A DNA stretch of 64,000 bases from Sphingomonas sp. YR710. GTDB lineage: Bacteria > Pseudomonadota > Alphaproteobacteria > Sphingomonadales > Sphingomonadaceae. The notes under the pieces are model-generated. The model was not told the origin of the DNA and did no database searches. It saw only the letters and a list, made by a program, of their open reading frames with translations. The position numbers and the translations under genes are program-made. This document shows positions 1 through 7,425 of this stretch, piece by piece; the stretch's first letter is position 1, and each line of letters starts with the position of its first letter. Where the stretch lies: contig NZ_FMZJ01000012.1 of assembly GCF_900101455.1 (NCBI RefSeq), positions 1 to 64,000 of the forward strand, written 5' to 3'.

Positions 1-2
1 TC

Positions 3-86
3 GATGCCATCGGCGACATATGTCACCTCTATCAACCCGACGAATGCTCCAACTTCTTCGTCAAAGCTGGGTATGGATCAGATTAA
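3..86 (+). CDS. C-terminal end of an IS630-family transposase (partial)
   Basis: The first codons of the window read in frame as a 27-residue tail ending at TAA (84-86), with the pattern IGDICHLYQPDECSNFF followed by KAGYGSD. That tail (aromatic and acidic residues, a PDEC-NFF motif, then AGY) is characteristic of the extreme C-terminus of IS630/DDE-type transposases, which close with a similar IxxxF-PxEC-NYF-AAGY sequence. The rest of the gene lies outside the window, so whether it is intact cannot be seen. It ends 17 bases before the stop of the convergent nucleotide-sugar dehydrogenase, so an insertion sequence probably abuts that gene. Confidence 0.6.
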   Translation, partial: DAIGDICHLYQPDECSNFFVKAGYGSD

Positions 87-102
87 CGGCACGATGCTCT
101 AA

Positions 103-1386
103 CTACAAAGTCCAGCGTTCGATCTGTGCTGGCAGCGCCCGATCGCGCCAGATGCCTTTGAGATCGGCGAGCAGGCCGTCACCGGCTACGAGCCCCTTGA
201 TGGCGTCATCGCTGAGATCCTTGTAGGATCGGTGCGGCACCGCCGCCACGACGATGTCATATTGCCCCGCCAGAGCGTCTGGCGACAGCTTTGCATCATA
301 TTCATGGGCGGCCTCGGCCGCATTGGCCAGCGGATCGTGCAAGGTGACGGTATGGCCCAGCCACTGCAGCCGTCGTACGACATCGAACACCTTCGAATTG
401 CGCAGATCGGGAACATCCTCCTTGAAGGTGACGCCCAATATCAACACCGATCCGATCCGGCTTTTGCGCCGCGTATGAATCGCGTCGGCGACCCATGAGG
501 CCATCGAATCGTTGATCGATCGGCCGGCCAGGATCACGCGGGGAAGATGCCCGACGCTCTGTGCGCAGTGGCTGAGATAATAAGGATCGACGCCGATACA
601 GTGACCGCCGACCAGCCCGGGTTGGAAGCGCAGGAAATTCCATTTCGTGCCGGCGGCTTCGAGGACATCCCAGATCGACAGGTCGAGCTTGGCGAAGATC
701 TGGGTGATCTCGTTCATGAAGGCGATGTTGATGTCACGCTGCGCATTTTCGATCACCTTGGCGGCTTCGGCGGTCTTGATCGATGCGGCGCGGAATGCGC
801 CGGCGCTGGTGATACGGCCGTACATGTCGGCCACCCGATCGAGAATTTCGGGATTTTCGCCCGCCACGACCTTGATGATCCGGTCGACCGTATGTTCGCG
901 ATCGCCCGGATTGATGCGCTCCGGCGAATAGCCGAGGAAGAAGTCCACGCCGCGCTTCAGCCCTGAAATCTGCTCGAGGACCGGGCCGCAAACGTCTTCG
1001 GTGACACCCGGATAGACCGTGCTTTCATAAATTACGATCGTGTCGAGGCCCGGGCGGATCAGCCCGGCGACGGTGCGGGTGGCGGCCATCACCGGGCCCA
1101 GGTCCGGACGATTGGCGTCATCGACCGGTGTCGGGACGGTCACGATATAGATGTCGGCACCCGATGCTTGCGATGTATCGGCGGTCAGTACAATCGAGGA
1201 TGCCTCCAGCGCCTCGGGATCGACCTCGCGGGTGCGATCATGGCCTCGCTGCAATTCAGCGATGCGTTCCGGGCTGATGTCGAAGCCGGTCGTCGGGAAG
1301 TGCTTGGCGAGCGCGACCGCCAGCGGCAGGCCGACATAGCCCAGGCCCACCACCACGATCCGCTGGTCCGTCCCCGATGCCACCAT
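103..1386 (-). CDS. tviB: UDP-N-acetyl-D-hexosamine dehydrogenase (TviB/WbpO type)
   Basis: NAD-dependent oxidation of a UDP-N-acetylhexosamine to the corresponding uronic acid, a precursor for capsule or O-antigen. The 427-residue protein has the N-terminal Rossmann motif GLGYVGLPLA, the central UDP-sugar dehydrogenase domain with YSPERINPGD, the catalytic cysteine in GGHCIGVDPYYL near residue 260, and a C-terminal UDP-binding domain with GVTFKEDVPDLRNS. The TviB/WbpO assignment rests on whole-sequence resemblance; the exact sugar is inferred. The ATG at 1386 was chosen because a GGGGGA ribosome-binding site sits just upstream; a GTG at 1401 would add five residues. WecG and an epimerase gene nearby also belong to surface-sugar metabolism. 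Confidence 0.85.
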   Translation of the reverse strand: MVASGTDQRIVVVGLGYVGLPLAVALAKHFPTTGFDISPERIAELQRGHDRTREVDPEALEASSIVLTADTSQASGADIYIVTVPTPVDDANRPDLGPVMAATRTVAGLIRPGLDTIVIYESTVYPGVTEDVCGPVLEQISGLKRGVDFFLGYSPERINPGDREHTVDRIIKVVAGENPEILDRVADMYGRITSAGAFRAASIKTAEAAKVIENAQRDINIAFMNEITQIFAKLDLSIWDVLEAAGTKWNFLRFQPGLVGGHCIGVDPYYLSHCAQSVGHLPRVILAGRSINDSMASWVADAIHTRRKSRIGSVLILGVTFKEDVPDLRNSKVFDVVRRLQWLGHTVTLHDPLANAAEAAHEYDAKLSPDALAGQYDIVVAAVPHRSYKDLSDDAIKGLVAGDGLLADLKGIWRDRALPAQIERWTL

Positions 1387-1563
1387 AGATTCCCCCGTCA
1401 CATCGGATCCGTCCGGGATCCGTCGATATGCCTGACAGAGTTAACCCCTCCGGCCGGCGAGTAAAGCGCCGTGGTGCAAGGCCGGGGGAGGGCGTCTGCT
1501 TTTTTGGCATAACCGGGGACGACCTTCATGCTATGAGCGGGCCATTCGATGAGGAGAAATGTG

Positions 1564-2094
1564 ATGCGCGTTTTCGCTTCTGTCGTCGGTATGGCGCTTG
1601 TCGCCGCCGCAGTCCCCGCTACGGCCGAGATGGGCATGACAGGCAAGGGCCAGGCCATGGCGGATCTGGTCGACACCCAAGGCGTGATCAAGGGCCATGC
1701 GATGGTAATGCAGGGCAAGGACGGCCTTCACATCTCCGTTCACGCGGCGGGCCTCACGCCTGGCGTGCACGCGGTGCATGTTCATACGGTCGGCCTGTGT
1801 ACGGCGCCAGACTTCAAGAGCGCCGGTGGCCACTGGAACCCGACGATGAAGCAGCACGGCCGCGACAATCCGGCGGGCATGCATATGGGCGACATGCCGA
1901 ACATGACGGTCGGCGGGGATGGTACGGGCTCGCTCGATGCGGTCATCGCAGGCGGGATGCTGCATGGCGGCGAGATGCCGTTGCTGGATACCGACGGCGC
2001 GGCTGTCGTCATCCACGAGACGGCGGACGACTATAAGACCGATCCAGCCGGCGCCGCGGGCGCCCGAATCGCCTGCGGGGTCATCAAGGGGTGA
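1564..2094 (+). CDS. sodC: Periplasmic Cu/Zn superoxide dismutase
   Basis: Converts superoxide to peroxide and oxygen in the periplasm. The 176-residue precursor starts with a clear Sec signal peptide (MRVFASVVGMALVAAAVPATA). The mature part carries the copper-site HVHTVG segment followed by GLC, the bridging-histidine segment SAGGHWNP, the GDMPNM turn and the C-terminal ACGVI, whose cysteine would pair with the one in GLC. The active-site loop residues DDYKTDPAG are also present. ATG 1564 was chosen over ATG 1549 because a GGAG ribosome-binding site ends about 8 bases upstream of 1564. It is divergent from the sugar dehydrogenase and appears monocistronic. Confidence 0.93.
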   Translation: MRVFASVVGMALVAAAVPATAEMGMTGKGQAMADLVDTQGVIKGHAMVMQGKDGLHISVHAAGLTPGVHAVHVHTVGLCTAPDFKSAGGHWNPTMKQHGRDNPAGMHMGDMPNMTVGGDGTGSLDAVIAGGMLHGGEMPLLDTDGAAVVIHETADDYKTDPAGAAGARIACGVIKG

Positions 2095-2171
2095 AGGTGT
2101 AGCGGTCGACGATCGCGAATCTCGCCCGCGGTACGATTTTATACTACTCAAGTTCAAGGAGGCTTGAGTCC

Positions 2172-2442
2172 ATGTCGCATGGCGAAAAGATCAGCGTTAC
2201 GATGACTGTAGAACAGGTCGGGGCGATCCGCGCGAGCGTAGAAGCCGGCGAATATGCCTCGACCAGCGAAGCGCCTGCGAGCTGCCGTTCGCCTATGGCA
2301 AGCCCAGCGGGTGGAAGATGCCGAACGGATCGCCTCGATCAAGGCTCGCATTCGGCGTTCGATCGACGATCCGCGCCCCAGTCTTACCGATTCCGAGGTC
2401 GATGAGCGGCTTAAACGGTTGTTCGCCGATGCCCGAGGTTGA
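2172..2442 (+). pseudogene. parD: ParD-type antitoxin, frameshifted
   Basis: Antitoxin of a type II toxin-antitoxin pair, broken by one extra base. The frame opening at ATG 2172, behind a strong AAGGAGG site, reads a ParD-like ribbon-helix-helix start (EKISVTMTVEQVGAIRASV, then GEYASTSEA) and then becomes nonsense. The neighbouring frame from about 2275 continues the family exactly (LRAAVRLWQAQRVEDAERI) to a stop at 2442. Removing a single C at 2274/2275 would restore one continuous protein of about 90 residues. Either the gene is inactivated or the base is a sequencing error; damage to the adjacent toxin favours real decay. Confidence 0.8.
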
Positions 2443-2530
2443 TGTCGTCTATCGTCCGGAGGCGATTGTTGATCTCGAACAATTCTTCTATGGCGGTCGC
2501 GATTTTACGGCGATCTATCGCGGCCGAAAA
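2429..2530 (+). pseudogene. parE: ParE-type toxin remnant with internal deletion
   Basis: The ATG at 2429 overlaps the 3' end of the antitoxin frame, the usual parDE arrangement, and begins with a typical ParE start (MPEVDVVYRPEAIVDLEQ). The next residues, FFYGGRDFTAIYRGR, resemble the extreme C-terminus of RelE/ParE toxins (…IFYGGRDxEALxR). The roughly 60-residue middle of the family is therefore missing, with a deletion junction near 2480. The frame has no native stop and runs on to 2692 into sequence antisense to thpR. A product with only the two ends of the fold should be inactive. Confidence 0.7.
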
Positions 2531-2566
2531 CATTCCGAAGTCCCTTCGGAACGTCTGACTGACGAT

Positions 2567-3100
2567 TCAGTCCAGCTGGTAGCGTTCGAGGATCGAGTAG
2601 GTCGATCCTTCGGATCCAAGGTCGCTTTCATACAGGTTGAAGCTGTCGAAAAACCCTTCCACCGGGGGTGGCATCAGCAGCCCCGGGGGTAGCGGAGCTA
2701 TCGGCGCATTACGGGGCGAGAAGCGCGCGATCGTGATGTGCGGTACGAAGGCGCGCGGATCGGGGGCGACGCCGACGCCGGCGAGCGCGCGGTTGACCGA
2801 ATCGCGAAGCGAGCGGACGGCATCGTGCGGGGTCACGCCGGCCCACAGCGCATCGATCCGTCCGCGCTTGTCGAAACAGCCTGTGCCATCGAGCGTCAAT
2901 GCAAAGGCCCGATGGTGGATCGATCCCAGGGCCGCCGCGATATCCGCGGTCTGATGTGCGTCGGCCTCGCCGATGAAGCGTAACGTCAGGTGCAACTGGT
3001 CGTCACCCTGCCAGCGTGCGCCGGGCAGTCCACCCATCATGGCGACGAGCGCCTGGCGCATTGCGCGTGGCAGCCGCAGGGCAACGAAAAGTCGAAACAT
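2567..3100 (-). CDS. thpR: RNA 2',3'-cyclic phosphodiesterase (LigT/ThpR)
   Basis: Member of the 2H phosphoesterase superfamily, which opens 2',3'-cyclic phosphate ends of RNA, as in tRNA half-molecules. The 177-residue length fits the family. The two signature HxTx motifs are visible: HLTL near residue 37 and HITI near residue 126. The ATG at 3100 starts MFRLFVALRLP, the standard opening of the family. It faces the decayed parDE locus, whose open frame runs into its 3' end. Confidence 0.9.
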   Translation of the reverse strand: MFRLFVALRLPRAMRQALVAMMGGLPGARWQGDDQLHLTLRFIGEADAHQTADIAAALGSIHHRAFALTLDGTGCFDKRGRIDALWAGVTPHDAVRSLRDSVNRALAGVGVAPDPRAFVPHITIARFSPRNAPIAPLPPGLLMPPPVEGFFDSFNLYESDLGSEGSTYSILERYQLD

Positions 3101-3243
3101 GGGACCATGTCGGGCCGGATACCGCCCGGCGCAACCCTGTTCAGAACATATTCACGGGCGGCCTGCTTGAAAAGAAGACGGCTTCAGCCGATATTGTTAC
3201 GCGAGTGGCGCTGTCGCCATTCTTCATGGAGAGTTTTTACATC

Positions 3244-3978
3244 ATGGCAAACTGGTCTGACCCCCGATCGACTGCGGCGCCGCGCGCAACGCGGGTCGGC
3301 GTGGCCGACGCGGCTTACGATGCTGGGCTGCGGTCCTACATGCTCTCGATCTACAATTACATGGCATCCGCCGTCCTGCTGACCGGCATCGTCGCGATGC
3401 TGTTCGCCAATTCGGGTCTGGCTGAGCCGATCCTTCGCGGCCCCGGTCTGCTGAAATATGTGATCATGCTGGCGCCTCTGGGCTTCATCATGGTGCTGAG
3501 CTTCGGGATCAACCGTCTGTCGACCGCTTCGGCACAGATGCTGTTCTGGGCTTTCGCGGCGGTGATGGGCCTGTCGATGTCGTCGATCTTCCTGGTCTAT
3601 ACCGGCGCCTCGGTCGCGCAGACCTTCTTCGCGACCGCTGCGGCCTTTGCCGGCCTCAGCCTGTTCGGCTACACCACCAAGAAGGATTTGTCGGCATTCG
3701 GCACCTTCCTGATCATGGGCGTGGTCGGCCTGCTGGTAGCGATGGTGATCAACATGTTCCTGCGCTCACCGGTCATGAACCTCGTGATCAGCTTCATCGG
3801 CGTGCTGCTGTTCGCGGGCCTCACCGCTTATGACACCCAGAAGATCAAGAGCCTTTACTTCCACGTGGCCGGTTCGGACATGGTCGGCAAGACGGTGATC
3901 ATGGGCGCGCTGACGCTCTATCTCGACTTCGTCAACATGTTCACCTTCCTCCTGCAGTTCATGGGCGATCGTCGCTAA
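3244..3978 (+). CDS. BAX inhibitor-1 family membrane protein (YbhL/YccA-like)
   Basis: Inner-membrane protein of the BI-1/TMBIM family, whose characterised members act as pH-sensitive calcium leak channels or interact with FtsH; the bacterial role is not settled. The 244-residue protein has seven hydrophobic segments from about residue 35 to the C-terminus, and the conserved TAYDTQKIK motif near the end, whose aspartate belongs to the family's pH-sensing pair. ATG 3244 is preceded by GGAGAG about 10 bases upstream; an in-frame ATG at 3226 would add six residues. A Rho-independent terminator follows, so it is probably monocistronic. Confidence 0.9.
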   Translation: MANWSDPRSTAAPRATRVGVADAAYDAGLRSYMLSIYNYMASAVLLTGIVAMLFANSGLAEPILRGPGLLKYVIMLAPLGFIMVLSFGINRLSTASAQMLFWAFAAVMGLSMSSIFLVYTGASVAQTFFATAAAFAGLSLFGYTTKKDLSAFGTFLIMGVVGLLVAMVINMFLRSPVMNLVISFIGVLLFAGLTAYDTQKIKSLYFHVAGSDMVGKTVIMGALTLYLDFVNMFTFLLQFMGDRR

Positions 3979-4005
3979 CCGCGACATGCGCCTGTCGACC
4001 GAAAG

Positions 4006-4032
4006 AGCCCGGCCATTGCGCCGGGCTTTTTT
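4006..4032 (+). terminator. Rho-independent terminator after the BAX inhibitor gene
   Basis: A perfect 8-bp stem (AGCCCGGC / GCCGGGCT) with the 6-base loop CATTGC is followed directly by six Ts. It lies 27 bases after the stop codon. Confidence 0.9.
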
Positions 4033-4118
4033 GTGGCTGCGGCACGGGTACAGCTATTTTTTGCCGGTAGGAATGTGATGCCCGGTGCCGCAATCCATCC
4101 CGGAAAGACGCTGGCCTC

Positions 4119-4883
4119 GTGCTGAGACGCACCTTTCTCGATCTCGCATTCGATCCGCTGACCGAGCAGCAGGTCGTTGCGGAGCTACAGAGCTGCACCG
4201 CCCGATCATTGTTTCGCTACCTGGTCACCCCGAATGTCGATCATGTCGTCCGTTTGTCGCGGCTCGATCGTGCCGGACCGGAACATCAGGCTTATGCGAA
4301 TGCCGGCTGGTGCTTGTGCGACAGCCGAATTCTGGCGCGGCTCGCGGCCATGTGCGGCGTTGCGCTGCCGGTGGTGCCGGGAAGCGATCTGACCGCGCGG
4401 CTTATCCGCGAAATATTGAGGCCCGGCGATCGCATCTGCCTGATCGGTGGTGATCCATCGACGCGGACCGCTCTCGCCGCACTCCGGCCGGATATCGCGA
4501 TCGATCAGCACATTCCGCCAATGGCCCTGCGGTCCGATCCCGCGGCCCGTGCCGCGGCGGTGCGCTTCGCCATCGATCATCCCGCTCGGTTCACCCTGAT
4601 CGCGGTCGGCTCACCGCAGCAGGAGCTGATCGCTCAGGAGATGGCGAAAATGCCGGGCGCCTCCGGTACGGCGCTCTGCATTGGCGCGTCGATCGATTTC
4701 CTGACGGGCCGCGCCAGACGTGCGCCGCGCTGGATGCAGCGGACGTCGCTCGAATGGCTCCATCGGCTGGTGAACGACCCGGCGCGTCTCTGGCGCCGCT
4801 ATCTGGTCGAAGGCCCGCGCATCTTTCTGCTGACATGGCGCTGGCGACGTCGGCTTCGGGCGGAGGCTACCGATACAGGCTGA
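4119..4883 (+). CDS. WecG/TagA/CpsF family glycosyltransferase
   Basis: GT26 family enzyme that adds a sugar (for example N-acetylmannosaminuronate) to a lipid-linked intermediate in exopolysaccharide or enterobacterial-common-antigen-like pathways. The 254-residue length is typical. Family signatures are TPNVDHVVRL near the N-terminus, the CLIGGDP segment, and AVGSPQQELIAQ in the second half, followed by an arginine-rich C-terminal tail that contacts the membrane in family members. The start is GTG at 4119, with a purine-rich GGAAAG about 15 bases upstream. A UDP-HexNAc dehydrogenase gene sits 3 kb away, which suits a uronic-acid-containing glycan, but donor and acceptor are not determined by sequence. 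Confidence 0.85.
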   Translation: MLRRTFLDLAFDPLTEQQVVAELQSCTARSLFRYLVTPNVDHVVRLSRLDRAGPEHQAYANAGWCLCDSRILARLAAMCGVALPVVPGSDLTARLIREILRPGDRICLIGGDPSTRTALAALRPDIAIDQHIPPMALRSDPAARAAAVRFAIDHPARFTLIAVGSPQQELIAQEMAKMPGASGTALCIGASIDFLTGRARRAPRWMQRTSLEWLHRLVNDPARLWRRYLVEGPRIFLLTWRWRRRLRAEATDTG

Positions 4884-4901
4884 CGGGAGGCGCCTTGCCG
4901 C

Positions 4902-5783
4902 TCACGCCAGCGTTTCCCGGAACATGGCGATTGTCCGTTCCCAGGCCAGCGCTGCTGCGGCGGCATCGTAGCGCGCAGCGGACGTGTCATTGTGAAAGGC
5001 GTGCTGGGTTCCCGGATAATCGTAGCGCGTGACCTGCACTCCGGCGGCCTTCAGCGCGTCGGCCCAGGCGCCGGCGCCGGCATTCACGCGGTCGTCGCTG
5101 CCCGCATAATGAAGCTGCATCACTGCCTTGACCTGCGCGGCGTCGGCGGGTGGCGGAGTCGGACCGTAAAAAGCACTGGCGGCCGTCAACGCCGGGCCGG
5201 CGCCGACCGCGAGCCGATTGACCATCGCCCCGCCCCAGCAGAAGCCGACGACGCCCACCTTGCCGTTCAGCAGGCGATGGTGCGCGAGCCAGTCGATCGT
5301 CGCGATACCATCGGCCGCGGCCGATGGCAGGTCGAGCGCGCCGATCATCGTGCGGGCCTTGTCCTCATCCGCCGGCGTGCCGCCCTGCGGCGAAAGAAAA
5401 TCGATCGCCAGTCCGACGAAGCCGGCCACAGCCAGTCGGCGTGCCACATCGCGCGTATAAGGTTGAAGTCCGCGATTTTCGTGGACCACGAGTACAGCCG
5501 CCGGCTTCTTCGGATGCTTTTTCGGAATTGCCATATAGCCGGCCAGAATATGGCCGTGGGCACCCGTCCAGGTGACGTCTTTGCTCGTCAGTCGCTTGTC
5601 GTCCTCGGCGATCATCGCTGCGGCTGCCGCGTCGGGCGCGATGGCGGTGACCAGCATCTGCGCCGCTGCCGCGCCGCCCGCCAATCGGGTCATGTCGCGC
5701 ATGAAGGCGCGGCGGTTCCCTCGGCCATGGGTGAAGCGATCATAGAGCATGATCGCCCGGGCCATCACCTCATCCTGCGCCAT
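4902..5783 (-). CDS. Dienelactone hydrolase family protein, twin-arginine signal
   Basis: Alpha/beta hydrolase of the carboxymethylenebutenolidase type. The catalytic triad is visible: cysteine nucleophile in GFCWGG, aspartate in the GSDDRVN segment, and histidine in QHAFHND. The first 60 residues carry a twin-arginine-like motif (NRRAFMRDMTRLAGG) followed by an alanine-rich hydrophobic stretch, as in the exported subclass of this family, so periplasmic location is likely. It is the last gene of a three-gene leftward run (epimerase, lipoprotein, hydrolase), 28 bases after the lipoprotein gene. The natural substrate is unknown; a role in chlorocatechol breakdown should not be assumed. Confidence 0.88.
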   Translation of the reverse strand: MAQDEVMARAIMLYDRFTHGRGNRRAFMRDMTRLAGGAAAAQMLVTAIAPDAAAAAMIAEDDKRLTSKDVTWTGAHGHILAGYMAIPKKHPKKPAAVLVVHENRGLQPYTRDVARRLAVAGFVGLAIDFLSPQGGTPADEDKARTMIGALDLPSAAADGIATIDWLAHHRLLNGKVGVVGFCWGGAMVNRLAVGAGPALTAASAFYGPTPPPADAAQVKAVMQLHYAGSDDRVNAGAGAWADALKAAGVQVTRYDYPGTQHAFHNDTSAARYDAAAAALAWERTIAMFRETLA

Positions 5784-5811
5784 GTCATGCTCCTTTATGT
5801 AAGCCCATCAT

Positions 5812-6171
5812 TCAGTTCGGCGACTGCGCCGGCGCCGGCGCAGTCGCCGGAGGTGCGATGGTCGGGGCGGCCGGGGCGACGAGCGGAGGGGCATCCGCCG
5901 GCGGCGCATCGTCGGCCTCGGTCGATTTTTGCGATCCGGCTTTCGGATGGACGATGGCGGCCCCGCCATCGTGCGGCATGCCACTCGCATCGCCCGTTGC
6001 GGCATCGATCGCGGTGATCTGATCCGATTTGTCGACGGGCAGCCCTGCATCATCCAGGCTGGTGGCGATCTGCGGCGCGCCGAGATCTTCGGTCTGCGGC
6101 ACAGGCTTGTTCTTGTGGCCGCACGCGCCAAGCAGAAGCAGGGCGATCAGGATTGGGATGACTTTCCGCAT
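5812..6171 (-). CDS. Small proline/alanine-rich lipoprotein, function unknown
   Basis: Predicted 119-residue lipoprotein. It starts MRKVIPILIALLLLGAC, a type II signal peptide with lipobox LGAC, so it should be lipid-anchored at the cysteine at position 17. The mature part is low in complexity: an acidic middle (DKSDQITAIDAATGD) and a C-terminal tail of alanine and proline. No domain was recognised. The ATG at 6171 comes two bases after the TGA of the upstream epimerase gene, so the two are probably translationally coupled. Confidence 0.75.
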   Translation of the reverse strand: MRKVIPILIALLLLGACGHKNKPVPQTEDLGAPQIATSLDDAGLPVDKSDQITAIDAATGDASGMPHDGGAAIVHPKAGSQKSTEADDAPPADAPPLVAPAAPTIAPPATAPAPAQSPN

Positions 6172-6173
6172 GG

Positions 6174-7172
6174 TCAGTTCATCCCATAATAGTCGCGAAA
6201 CCAGGACACAAAGCGCGGTATGCCGACCTTGATGCCGGTCGTCGGCCGGAAGCCCAGTTCGCGCTGGATCGCGCTGATGTCGGCGAACGTTTCCTTCACA
6301 TCGCCGGGCTGCATCGGCATCATCTGGCGAATCGCCGGGCGGCCGCACGCGGCCTCGATGGTATCGATCAGTTCACCCAGATCCTCGGACTGGTTGTTGC
6401 CGATATTATAGATGGTATGGGGCGATCGGCTGCCGCCAGATTTGGTCTGGCCGTCATCGGCGGGCGGATTATCGAGTGCGCTGATCACCCCGGCGATGAT
6501 ATCGTCGATATAGGTGAAATCGCGCCGCATCGCGCCGCTATTGAACACCGATATCGGCCGGCCGCGCAATATCGCATCGGTAAATAGCCACACCGCCATG
6601 TCGGGCCGGCCCCATGGCCCATAGACGGTGAAGAAGCGAAGCCCGGTCTGCGGAATGCGATAGAGATGGGCGTAGGATTCGCTCATCAACTCGTCGGCCT
6701 TCTTCGTCGCAGCATAGAGCGACAGCGGCTGATCCACCCTGTCTTCGACCCGGAATGGCAGGCTGTCATTGCCGCCATAAACGGCCGATGACGAAGCATA
6801 GACGATATGCTTCACCCCGGCCTGCCGCCCCAGTTCCAAAATGTTGACATGACCGACGAGATTGCTGTGCACATATGCCCGCGGATTCTGCAGCGAATAG
6901 CGGACGCCGGCCTGCGCACCGATATGGGCGATTCGATCGATCGATTCGCCCGCTATCGCCGCCTCCAGCGCATGTTCGTCGCCGAAATCGCATTCGACGA
7001 ATCGAAAATCGCCGCCCATCGCATTCAGCGCGGCGATGCGATCATGCTTCAGCTTCACGAAATAATAGTCGTTGAGATTGTCTATCCCTATCACCCGTTC
7101 GCCACGGGCGAGCAGGATTTGCGCCGTATAGAAACCGATGAAACCCGCAGCACCCGTCACCAATATCGCCAT
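6174..7172 (-). CDS. UDP-glucuronate 4-epimerase family protein
   Basis: Extended short-chain dehydrogenase that interconverts nucleotide-sugar epimers, most likely UDP-glucuronate and UDP-galacturonate. The 332-residue protein shows the NAD-binding motif GAAGFIG at residues 7-13, the YASSSAVYG segment, the catalytic YAATK motif, and the typical RFFTVYGPWGRPDMA segment of LspL/CapI-type epimerases. The ATG at 7172 follows CAGGGTG on the coding strand. It heads the leftward run with the lipoprotein and dienelactone hydrolase. Together with the sugar dehydrogenase it suggests acidic sugars in the cell's surface polysaccharide. Confidence 0.88.
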   Translation of the reverse strand: MAILVTGAAGFIGFYTAQILLARGERVIGIDNLNDYYFVKLKHDRIAALNAMGGDFRFVECDFGDEHALEAAIAGESIDRIAHIGAQAGVRYSLQNPRAYVHSNLVGHVNILELGRQAGVKHIVYASSSAVYGGNDSLPFRVEDRVDQPLSLYAATKKADELMSESYAHLYRIPQTGLRFFTVYGPWGRPDMAVWLFTDAILRGRPISVFNSGAMRRDFTYIDDIIAGVISALDNPPADDGQTKSGGSRSPHTIYNIGNNQSEDLGELIDTIEAACGRPAIRQMMPMQPGDVKETFADISAIQRELGFRPTTGIKVGIPRFVSWFRDYYGMN

Positions 7173-7279
7173 GAGTCACCCTGGTAAGTCGCCGCCAACG
7201 CCCTAACCCAAGCGGGAATGATCGTCGAGGCTTCCCATCGCGCGCGCGATGCCTATAAGGGCGCCCGCCGGACGGCTGC

Positions 7280-7354
7280 TGGGGCGTCGCCAAGTGGTAA
7301 GGCAGCGGCTTTTGGTGCCGCCATTCGGAGGTTCGAATCCTCCCGCCCCAGCCA
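7280..7354 (+). tRNA. tRNA-Gln (anticodon TTG)
   Basis: A complete cloverleaf reads from 7280. The acceptor arm TGGGGCG pairs with CGCCCCA. The anticodon stem GCGGC/GCCGC encloses the loop TTTTGGT, with TTG at 7312-7314. The T arm GGAGG TTCGAAT CCTCC follows, and a G discriminator and encoded CCA end at 7354. No integrase or duplicated 3' end is seen nearby, so it does not look like a used attachment site. Confidence 0.95.
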
Positions 7355-7425
7355 GATCCGGCCTGAGCGCGCATCACGGTGAGCACTGGTCGCGCCACGC
7401 GCTGGCCTTACGCAGCTATTGCCCG

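Noticed and set aside
1445-1492. G/C-rich imperfect inverted repeat (CCCCTCCGGCC … GGCCGGGGGAGG) between the divergent tviB and sodC genes
   Set aside because: It is too short and mismatched to assign to the palindromic element family, and a terminator is not expected between divergent genes.
7280-7354. tRNA-Gln as a phage or island attachment site
   Set aside because: No integrase gene and no duplicated tRNA 3' end were found in the window.
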